Shown here one piece after another: positions 55,224-64,000 of a DNA stretch of 64,000 nt. Source of the stretch: Ideonella aquatica (lineage in GTDB: Bacteria; Pseudomonadota; Gammaproteobacteria; Burkholderiales; Burkholderiaceae_C). A program made the translations under genes and the position numbers. Under the pieces are notes generated by a model. It was not told the origin of the DNA. It saw nothing but the letters and a program-made list of their open reading frames with translations, and did no database searches. Location: assembly GCF_018069755.1 (NCBI RefSeq), contig NZ_JAGQDE010000015.1, positions 62,001 through 126,000 on the forward strand. The letters run 5' to 3'. Each line of letters opens with the position of its first letter. The stretch's first letter is position 1.

Positions 55224-57094
55224 CTGCCGATCAGGCCGCCGCCGGCGCGCCGGATCACCACGGTGGCCGAGCGCGGCCGGCCGTCGGGGCGCTGGTCGGG
55301 CCAGTTGGAGTAGCGGCGCGGCTGGGCCGGGTCGTTGCGGTCACCGGGCCCTTCGCCGGGGTGCTGGATGTTGATGAACATCGTGCGGCCATCGGGCGTG
55401 GCGGTGGCGCCGGTGATCTCGCAGCCCGCAGGGCCGACCAGGAAGCGCCGCACCTCGCCGGTGGCGGGGTCGGCGGCCAGCATCGCGTTGTTGCCCAGGC
55501 CGGCGTGCTCGCCGCGGCCCATGACGCTGCTGCTCATGTCGGTCTGGATCCACAGCACGCCGCGACCATCCACCCACAGGCCGTCGGGGCAGCCGAAGGC
55601 GTCGCCGCGGATGGTGCCGCGGGCCTCGGGGCGCTCGGCCGCCGGGTCGCCGGCCAGCGCGAAGTGGTTCCAGGAGAAGACGGCGCCGTCGTGGTCGCCG
55701 TCCTCCTTCCAGCGGATGATCTGGCCCATGGTGTTGTTGGCGCGCGGGTTGGCGGCGTCCACGCCCGGCTGGCCGCTCGTTCCGCGGCGGCTGTGGTTGG
55801 TCAGCGCGCAGTAGGCCCAGCCCTGGCGATCCACCGCGGTCCACTCGGGGCGGTCCATGCGGGTGGCGCCCAGCAGGTCACTGGCCTGGCGCGCCTTGAC
55901 CAGCACCTCGCCTTGATCGGCGAAGCCGTTGGCTGCGGTGAGGGGCCCCTGGCCATGCACCAGCGGCAGCCAGCGGCCACGGCCGTCGGCATCGAAGCGG
56001 GCCACGCTGAGCGTGCCCTGGTCCAGCAGCGTGGCATTGGCCCGGGCGCCGCCGGGCTGGACCTTGTCGCGGCTGACGAAGCGGTAGAGGTATTCGTTGG
56101 CGGCGTCCTCGCCCATGTAGACCACGGCGCGGCCGTCGCGCGTGAGCACGGTGGTGGCGCCCTCGTGGGCAGCGCGGCCCAGCGCGGTGCGCTTGATGGG
56201 CGTGCTGGCGGGATCGAAGGGGTCGATCTCGACCACCCAGCCAAAGCGGTTGGGCTCGTTCGGGTGGCGGCCGGCGTCGAAGCGCTCGTCATGCAGGTGC
56301 CAGCGCAGCCAGGCCTGCTCGCCGGCGCGCAGGCCCCAGCGGCGCTGGTGGGCGTCGGGTTCGGCCGGGGGCTGGAAGTAGCCGATGAAGTTTTCTTCGC
56401 AGGTCAGGTAGGTGCCCCAGGGCGTGATGCCGCTGGCGCAGTTGTTGAACGTGCCCAGGATGCGCTGGCCCGCCGGGTCGGCGGCGGTGCGCAGCAGCGG
56501 GTGGCCCGCCGCCGGGCCGCCTACCGCCATCGGCGTGCTGGCGGTGATGCGCCGGGCGTGGCGCGAGGGCCGCACCACCTCCCAGCGCCCACCCTGCTCG
56601 CGCACCTCGATCACCGACACGCCGTGCGCGGCCTGCGACTTGCGGCCCTTCTCGGCGTTCCAGCCGGCGCGGCCGTCGGGGAACAGCAGGTCGGGGTCGA
56701 CGTACTCGTGGTTCATCACCAGCAGGCCACTGCGGCTGCCATCCAGGCTGAAGAAGTGCAGGCCGTCGTGGTGCATGCCCAGTTGCGCGGCCTGCTCGTC
56801 GGCGCTGTTGCCGGCGTCCCAGCGGAAGGCCGGCATCGCGCCGGCCAGGCCCACCGGGTCACCCCAGGGCGCGATGACCTGCGTGGTGTAGCCCTCGGGC
56901 ACGGTGACGGTGTCGGCGCGCGAGATGGGCACCGGCTTGAAGCCCAGCAGCGGTGCGTCGACCGCCCGACCCGGTGCGGACCAGGCGGCGGCCAGCAGCG
57001 CAGCGCCGGCTTGCAGGGTCTGGCGGCGAGAGGCGTTGATCAGCTCGCGCACATGGGGCTGGCGGCCGGGGTTGCTGTCTTCCAGGGTCTTCAT
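55220..57094 (-). CDS. phoX: PhoX-type alkaline phosphatase (DUF839)
   Basis: 624 residues. A twin-arginine signal (NASRRQTLQAGAALLAAAW) leads into the PhoX fold: VTVPEGYTTQVIAPWGDPVG, GMHHDGLHFFSLDGS, VMNHEYVD, NCASGITPWGTYLTCEENF and WGYCALTNHS-like metal-ligand segments, ending with FVGPAGCEITGATATPDGRT and FINIQHPGEG. PhoX is a Ca/Fe-dependent periplasmic phosphomonoesterase. Its start overlaps the ackA stop (ATGA), an unusual partnership for a secreted phosphatase. Some DUF839 proteins lack proven phosphatase activity. Confidence 0.88.
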   Translation of the reverse strand: MKTLEDSNPGRQPHVRELINASRRQTLQAGAALLAAAWSAPGRAVDAPLLGFKPVPISRADTVTVPEGYTTQVIAPWGDPVGLAGAMPAFRWDAGNSADEQAAQLGMHHDGLHFFSLDGSRSGLLVMNHEYVDPDLLFPDGRAGWNAEKGRKSQAAHGVSVIEVREQGGRWEVVRPSRHARRITASTPMAVGGPAAGHPLLRTAADPAGQRILGTFNNCASGITPWGTYLTCEENFIGYFQPPAEPDAHQRRWGLRAGEQAWLRWHLHDERFDAGRHPNEPNRFGWVVEIDPFDPASTPIKRTALGRAAHEGATTVLTRDGRAVVYMGEDAANEYLYRFVSRDKVQPGGARANATLLDQGTLSVARFDADGRGRWLPLVHGQGPLTAANGFADQGEVLVKARQASDLLGATRMDRPEWTAVDRQGWAYCALTNHSRRGTSGQPGVDAANPRANNTMGQIIRWKEDGDHDGAVFSWNHFALAGDPAAERPEARGTIRGDAFGCPDGLWVDGRGVLWIQTDMSSSVMGRGEHAGLGNNAMLAADPATGEVRRFLVGPAGCEITGATATPDGRTMFINIQHPGEGPGDRNDPAQPRRYSNWPDQRPDGRPRSATVVIRRAGGGLIGS

Positions 57095-58203
57095 CGGGGC
57101 TCCAGCAGGTCAAAGGCCGACTGCGCGGCCACACGGCCTTCGTCGGTGGGCACCACCCACACCTCGACGGCGCTGTCGGCGGTGTGCAGCGGGCGCACGG
57201 CGTCGCCGGTGGCGGCGTGGTTGGCGGCGGCGTCATGGCGCACGCCCAGGTGGGCCAGGCCGGTCAGCACATCGGCGCGCAGGCGCGCGTCGTGTTCGCC
57301 GATGCCGCCGGTGAAGGCGATCGCGTCCAGCCCGCCCAACAGGGCGGCGAGTGCACCGGCTTCGCGCAACACGCGGTGGGTGAACAGCGCGATGGCCTGG
57401 GCAGCGGCGGGCTCGGCGCTGGCCCGCAGCGTGCGCATGTCGGCGCTCAGGCCCGACACGCCCTTGAGGCCGCTGCGGCGGTAGAGCAGGTCTTCCAGCG
57501 CGTCGGCGCTCCAGCCCTGGCGCAGCAGGTGCAGCAGCACGCCGGGGTCGAGGCTGCCGCTGCGGGTGCCCATCATCAGGCCCTCGAGCGCCGAAAAGCC
57601 CATGGTGGTGGCCACCGAGCGGCCGCCCTGCAGCGCGCACAGGCTGGCGCCATTGCCCAGGTGGGCCAGCAGCACCCGGCCACCGGCGCGCGCGCTGTGC
57701 TGCGGCAGGGTCTGCGCCAGGTAGTGGTAGGACAGGCCATGAAAGCCGTAGCGGCGCAGGCCCTGGGCGGCCAGCGTGCGCTCGATGGGCAGCAGGCGCT
57801 CGAGCGCCGGCAGCGTGGCGTGGAAGGCGGTGTCGAAGCAGCCGATCTGTGGCAACTGCGGCCGGGCCTGCAGGAAGGCCGCCACGCCGTCCAGGTTGTG
57901 CGGCTGGTGCAGCGGCGCCAGCGGCTCCAGGCGGCGCAGGCGCCTGAGCGCTGCGGCATCCAGCCGGCAGGGGGCGACGAAGTCATCGCCGCCATGCACG
58001 ATGCGGTGGGCCACCGCCACCAGGCGGGCGCCACGCTGGGTGCAGTCGTGCAGCAGGCGCTGCAGGGCGTTGTCGAAGGCGGTGTCGCCAGCGGCCTCCA
58101 GGCCCTCGATCTGGCCGGTCCACAGCGCTGCGCCCTGGCGCGGGTAGAGGCCGAACTTCAGCGACGAGGAGCCGGCGTTGACGGCCAGCACAGCGTCGGT
58201 CAC
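57091..58203 (-). CDS. ackA: Acetate kinase
   Basis: 370 residues, ASKHA fold: N-terminal VLAVNAGSSSLKFGLYP, AHRIVHGGDDFV, CFDTAFHATLPALERLLPI, RRYGFHGLSYHYLAQTLP, LAHLGNGASLCALQGGRSV with GFSALEGLMMGTRSGSLDPG, and FTGGIGEHDARLR. It interconverts acetyl-phosphate and acetate with ATP. It is slightly shorter than the E. coli enzyme (400). Its start overlaps the stop of the upstream MaoC-Pta gene and its stop overlaps the phoX start. Confidence 0.95.
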   Translation of the reverse strand: MTDAVLAVNAGSSSLKFGLYPRQGAALWTGQIEGLEAAGDTAFDNALQRLLHDCTQRGARLVAVAHRIVHGGDDFVAPCRLDAAALRRLRRLEPLAPLHQPHNLDGVAAFLQARPQLPQIGCFDTAFHATLPALERLLPIERTLAAQGLRRYGFHGLSYHYLAQTLPQHSARAGGRVLLAHLGNGASLCALQGGRSVATTMGFSALEGLMMGTRSGSLDPGVLLHLLRQGWSADALEDLLYRRSGLKGVSGLSADMRTLRASAEPAAAQAIALFTHRVLREAGALAALLGGLDAIAFTGGIGEHDARLRADVLTGLAHLGVRHDAAANHAATGDAVRPLHTADSAVEVWVVPTDEGRVAAQSAFDLLEPR

Positions 58204-59606
58204 GCGGCAGCCTCCGGCGCCGCCTGGCGCGCCAGCAGCGCCGCCAGCGCGGCCGAGGCCACGCGCGCATCGGGCGGGTCGGCACGGCTGGTCAGCGCGA
58301 TCGGCACGCGCGCACCCAGCACCACGCCGCAGCTGGACGCGCCGGCCAGGTACTCCAGCTGCTTGGCCAGCATGTTGCCGGCCTCCAGGTCGGGCACGAT
58401 CAGGATGTCGGCCTGACCCGAGACCGGCGAGTCGATGCCCTTGATGCGCGCCGCCTCGGCCGAGATCGCGTTGTCAAAGGCCAGCGGGCCGTCGAGCACG
58501 GCGCCGCTGATCTGGCCGCGGTCGGCCATCTTGCACAGCGCGGCGGCGTCCAGCGTGGAGGCGATGCGCGGCGTCACCGTCTCCACCGCCGACAGGATGG
58601 CCACGCGCGGCCGCGCCACGCCCAGCGCCTGCGCCAGCGTGATGGCGTTGCGGATGATGTCGGCCTTGACCTCCAGCGTGGGCACGATGTTGATGGCCGC
58701 GTCGGTCACCAGCAGCGGCTTGGGGTAGGCCGGCACGTCGAAGCGAAAGACATGCGACATGCGCCGGCCGGTGCGCAGCCGCGGCTCGGCCAGCACGGCC
58801 TGCATCAGCTCGTCGGTGTGCAGGCTGCCCTTCATCAGCATCGCCACCTCGCCGCTGGCGGCCAGGGCCGCAGCCTGGGCGGCGGCGGCGTGGCTGTGCG
58901 GCACGTCCACCAGCTGGCAGCCCGACAGGTCCAGTCCCAGGCTCTTGGCCAGCGCCTGCAGGCGCACCACCGGCCCGACCAGCACCGGCGTGATCAGGCC
59001 CTGGGTGGCCGCGTCCAAGGCACCGCGCAGCGAGGGCTCGTCGCAGGGGTGGACCACCGCGCAGCGCACGGCCGCGGCACCGGCCAGCGAGTTCAGCCAC
59101 TCGCGCAGGCGCGCGCCGGGGTCGAACAGGTGCAGTTGCGGCAGCGCCGGGCGCGGCCGCACCACCTTGTGGACGGGCGCGCGCACCTCGGCGCGGCCGG
59201 TCACCACCTGCTCGCCGCGCTGGTTGCGCACCTCGCAGTCCAGGGTCACGCCGCGCGTGGCCTCGTGCTTGGCGGTGACGGTGACGGTGACGGTCAGCGT
59301 GTCGCCCACATGCACCGGGCCGTGGAATTGCAGGTCCTGGGCGACATAGATCGTGCCCGGGCCGGGAAACTCGGTGCCCAGCACGCTGGAGATCAGTGCG
59401 CCGGCCCACATGCCGTGGGCGATCACGCCATGAAAGCGCGTGCCTTCGGCGTACTCGGGGTCGAGGTGGGCGGGGTTGAGGTCGCCCGACACCAGCGCAA
59501 AGGCCTGGATGTCGGCCATGGTCAGCGTGCGCACCAGCTGGGCCCGCTGGCCCAGGCGCAGCTCGTCAAAGGTGAGGTTCTCGATGGTGTCGGCGGCACG
59601 GTCCAT
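58200..59606 (-). CDS. Fused MaoC-type enoyl-CoA hydratase / phosphate acetyl(butyryl)transferase
   Basis: 468 residues. Residues about 10-150 form a MaoC hot-dog domain (FALVSGDLNPAHLDPEYAEG, GVIAHGMWAGALISSVLG), and about 165-460 a PTA_PTB domain (DAATQGLITPVLVGPVVRL, VTDAAINIVPTLEVKADIIR, GAVLDGPLAFDNAISAEAAR, VSGQADILIVPDLEAGNMLA). The fusion is widespread in proteobacteria next to ackA. It could link (R)-3-hydroxyacyl-CoA supply for PHA to acetyl-phosphate. CACAAT at 59614-59619 ends 7 nt before the ATG, a possible promoter internal to the gene run. It is coupled to ackA by a 4-nt overlap. Confidence 0.94.
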   Translation of the reverse strand: MDRAADTIENLTFDELRLGQRAQLVRTLTMADIQAFALVSGDLNPAHLDPEYAEGTRFHGVIAHGMWAGALISSVLGTEFPGPGTIYVAQDLQFHGPVHVGDTLTVTVTVTAKHEATRGVTLDCEVRNQRGEQVVTGRAEVRAPVHKVVRPRPALPQLHLFDPGARLREWLNSLAGAAAVRCAVVHPCDEPSLRGALDAATQGLITPVLVGPVVRLQALAKSLGLDLSGCQLVDVPHSHAAAAQAAALAASGEVAMLMKGSLHTDELMQAVLAEPRLRTGRRMSHVFRFDVPAYPKPLLVTDAAINIVPTLEVKADIIRNAITLAQALGVARPRVAILSAVETVTPRIASTLDAAALCKMADRGQISGAVLDGPLAFDNAISAEAARIKGIDSPVSGQADILIVPDLEAGNMLAKQLEYLAGASSCGVVLGARVPIALTSRADPPDARVASAALAALLARQAAPEAAA

Positions 59607-59638
59607 GGCGCCGATTGTGCGCCGCGGCGGTGACGGTC

Positions 59639-60373
59639 TCAGGACAGCGCGCTGTCCTCGCGCAGGGCCTTCAGCAGCGCGTCCATGTGAATCACGGCGT
59701 GGCGCTGGTCGGGGGCGTCGAGCACGCCCTCACGCTTGAGTTGCGAGATCAGGCGGCTGGCGGTCTCGATCGTCATGTCCAGCATGGCGCTCATCTCCAG
59801 GCGCGCCGGCAGCCAGACCTGGCCGCCGTCAGCGAATTCGCTGAGCTTGAGCAGCAGGCGCAGCATGCGGTGGCGCGCCGGGCCCGAGCACAGCTCGGTG
59901 AGCCACTCGTCGGCATCGTCCAGTGCGCGCTGCCAGCGCTTCATCAGGTCGACCAGGATCTCGGGGCGGTCGCGCGAGAGGTCGTCGACCAGGGTGCGCG
60001 GCACGCGGCAGACGCTGACCTCGGTGCAGGCCACGGCATCGGCGGCGTAGGTCTGGCCCAGCATGGCCTCCAGGCCCAGCATGTCGGAGCGGCCGGCCAG
60101 GCGCAGGATGCGGCGCTCGCCGCGCTCGCTGGTGCGCTCCAGGCGCACGATGCCCTCGCGCACGGTGTAGGCGGCGCTGCCCACGGCCTGGGCGGCGTAC
60201 AGGCTCTGGCCGGGCTGCAGCTTGATGTCGGCGATGTGGACGTGGATGTTGTCCAGGGCCGCATGGTCCAGCACGCCGAACAGCGCGAAACGCCGCACAC
60301 CACAATCGGCGCAGACCTGCGCCTGCGGGTTGAACAGCGCGTGCTTGAGCGGGATCACGTTGGCGGAGCTCAT
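59639..60373 (-). CDS. FNR/CRP-family transcriptional regulator with incomplete Fe-S cysteine set
   Basis: 244 residues. N-terminal VCADCGVRRFALF (Cys21, Cys24), a cNMP-like sensor barrel, Cys122 in TEVSVCRVPRTLVDDL, a dimer helix and a winged helix-turn-helix with SAMLDMTIETASRLISQLKR. The recognition helix keeps the E-T-x-S-R pattern that reads TTGAT half-sites. Compared with E. coli FNR (Cys20, 23, 29, 122) the third cluster ligand is replaced by Ala30; Cys116 might substitute. CATACT (60380-60385) ends 6 nt before the ATG. It heads the pta-ackA-phoX-phaC run, its likely target. Confidence 0.92.
   Translation of the reverse strand: MSSANVIPLKHALFNPQAQVCADCGVRRFALFGVLDHAALDNIHVHIADIKLQPGQSLYAAQAVGSAAYTVREGIVRLERTSERGERRILRLAGRSDMLGLEAMLGQTYAADAVACTEVSVCRVPRTLVDDLSRDRPEILVDLMKRWQRALDDADEWLTELCSGPARHRMLRLLLKLSEFADGGQVWLPARLEMSAMLDMTIETASRLISQLKREGVLDAPDQRHAVIHMDALLKALREDSALS
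59641..59658. repeat. 18-bp perfect palindrome at the 3' end of the FNR-like gene
   Basis: AGGACAGCGCGCTGTCCT is self-complementary over all 18 bases and lies 35-52 bp upstream of the MaoC-Pta start. The half-site GGACAGC recurs in the dyad at 60418-60435. It could be an operator or an RNA hairpin. Confidence 0.45.
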
Positions 60374-60417
60374 CCAGCCAGTATGCCGGGCTCAGCGCCT
60401 CCTGGGCGGCAGGCCCT

Positions 60418-60435
60418 GCTGTCCTGTCGGACAGC
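60418..60435. promoter_or_regulatory. Dyad GCTGTCC-TGTC-GGACAGC upstream of the FNR-like gene
   Basis: A perfect 7-bp inverted repeat with a 4-nt centre, about 45 bp before the FNR-like start. It also fits CTGT-N8-ACAG, the spacing of LexA boxes, although the centre is not AT-rich. Candidate operator. Confidence 0.4.
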
Positions 60436-60748
60436 CCCATCGGGGGATATCGAGTTAGTGTTTACACACTTGCGCCGAGATGCTTGTCAGCGCTTTTGGT
60501 CGGCCTTTTGGGTGCGGGCGCGGGTGCGGCTGTCGCTGTGGCCCACCGAGGTCCAGAAGGGCTCGAACTTTTGCCCTTTGTCGGCGCCGGCATCAAAACG
60601 CCCCAACGGCGGCCGGGCAACCGGTTTGTGAGTGTGTGCTGACTTTTGCATCTGTGGGTCCTGTCTGACAGCGCTTGCGAGGCTGCCTTGGGGATGCAAC
60701 GCGGCACGCCGCGCTCCGGATGACAAGCCGCCGCGCGCTCGGTCCACC

Positions 60749-60777
60749 GTGACCGCAGCGGGCGGGCGGACTATCAT
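60749..60777 (+). promoter_or_regulatory. Predicted sigma-70 promoter of uvrA
   Basis: GTGACC (60749-60754) and TATCAT (60772-60777) with the optimal 17-bp spacer; the start codon follows 23 nt after the -10 box. Confidence 0.5.
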
Positions 60778-60800
60778 GACCGGTTGCCTTCGCCGCTGCC

Positions 60801-63689
<2,889 letters not shown>

Positions 63690-64000
63690 TCAGCCGCCAG
63701 GCAGCTCGGTGACGCGGTCGCGCCCGCCCTGCTTGGACGCGTAGAGCGCCTGGTCGGCGCGCTCCACCAGCGCCTGCGCCGATTCACCAGCGCGCCAGCG
63801 GCTCAGGCCCACCGACAGCGTCACGCGCGCCAGCGTCTCGCCGCTGTCGTGGCGCTTGATGCGCGCGGCGCTGACGCGCTGACGCACCTGCTCGGCCAGC
63901 GCCAGCGCCTGCGGCTGGGTGGCGGCGGGCAGCAGCACCGCGAACTCCTCGCCGCCGATGCGGGCCACCGTGGCCTCGGGCGGCGCCAGCGCGCGCACCA
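63690..64000 (-). CDS. Diguanylate cyclase GGDEF domain (N-terminus beyond window)
   Basis: The C-terminal 103 residues of a GGDEF protein: ATVARIGGEEFAVLLPAATQ with the active GGEEF signature, AEQVRQRVSAARIKRHDSGE, VTLSVGLSRWRAGES and ALVERADQALYASKQGGRDR. The protein makes c-di-GMP. The Met coded at 63998 is internal to the domain, so the gene continues past base 64000; its sensor part is not visible. It is the third GGDEF protein in the window. Confidence 0.93.
   Translation of the reverse strand, partial: VRALAPPEATVARIGGEEFAVLLPAATQPQALALAEQVRQRVSAARIKRHDSGETLARVTLSVGLSRWRAGESAQALVERADQALYASKQGGRDRVTELPGG

Larger units (their letters stand above)
60374..60800. other. Divergent intergenic region between the FNR-like gene and uvrA, 427 bp
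   Basis: It holds two CTGTC-N-GACAG dyads (60424-60434 and 60661-60671), a short AT-rich patch (GTTTACACAC near 60460) and the uvrA promoter. Reading leftward, 60777-60487 stays open and ends in GRFDAGADKGQKFEPF...; this is not convincing enough to call a gene. Confidence 0.5.

Noticed and set aside
60419-60434. CTGT-N8-ACAG as a LexA (SOS) box for uvrA.
   Set aside because: It is more than 360 bp from the uvrA start, near the divergent FNR-like gene, and its centre is GC-rich rather than AT-rich; kept only as a dyad of unknown meaning.
60462-60777. Two overlapping minus-strand frames in the FNR-like/uvrA gap.
   Set aside because: No ribosome site, basic low-complexity translation, and they overlap the uvrA promoter; not enough to call a gene.

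Overview
The window is GC-rich, densely coded chromosomal DNA from a betaproteobacterium, most likely a Burkholderiales member of the Rubrivivax/Leptothrix/Ideonella/Comamonadaceae neighbourhood. The reasons are high G+C, the argS-SPOR-dsbA and lptA-lptB-rpoN blocks, a DUF4148 protein, PHA synthase, a Pta/AckA pair with a MaoC-Pta fusion, and cytochrome c'. No rRNA, tRNA, CRISPR array, insertion sequence or prophage was recognised. About 57 genes fill almost all of it; the only stretches over 300 bp without a clear gene are 41958-42347, 43908-44447, 47945-48288 and 60374-60800.

Layout. 1-8742 is housekeeping: a Ser/Thr kinase with a cyclic-nucleotide-binding tail (cut by the window edge), argS, a SPOR-domain protein, a DsbA-like protein, lptA-lptB-rpoN and a THUMP rRNA methyltransferase. 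8807-13630 (minus) holds an exported HEAT-type protein, a small secreted protein, an FrnE-like DsbA relative, a BamE-like lipoprotein and a UvrD/Rep helicase. 13792-18680 (plus) has a Ser/Thr kinase with a helical periplasmic tail, a small conserved protein, a TlpA-like thioredoxin and a transglutaminase-like protein. 18864-20200 is a divergent cytochrome c'/cytochrome b pair. 20245-24178 carries a GNAT protein and a coupled thiolase, acyl-CoA dehydrogenase and AMACR-type cassette. 24181-25528 is an AT-richer islet with two unknown genes, one a very small M48-like zinc peptidase candidate. 26214-27976 is a flavocytochrome c sulfide dehydrogenase pair, followed by a MacAB-like exporter (28150-31325). 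31326-36829 is envelope biogenesis: rsmA, surA, lptD and divergent amgK. 36852-45998 is accessory: LysR, DUF4148, diguanylate cyclase, FAD oxidoreductase, ParDE, a PD-(D/E)XK-like DUF6998 protein, a chemoreceptor, ssb, a lipoprotein and a cupin. 46064-50256 has recQ, a hemolysin-III family protein and a small-protein/DUF6976 pair.

53336-60373 is the most coherent metabolic unit. All genes run leftward: FNR-like regulator, MaoC-Pta fusion, acetate kinase, PhoX phosphatase, PHA synthase, and then a propeller-sensor diguanylate cyclase. pta-ackA-phoX are translationally coupled by 4-nt overlaps. This suggests joint control of acetyl-phosphate, polyhydroxyalkanoate storage and phosphate scavenging. 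uvrA and a partial diguanylate cyclase close the window.

Two window-wide regularities stand out. At least fourteen genes have a -10-like hexamer ending only 6-10 nt before the start codon, which implies leaderless or nearly leaderless mRNAs. Three convergent gene pairs abut exactly in a shared TGATCA, with no room for a terminator between them.
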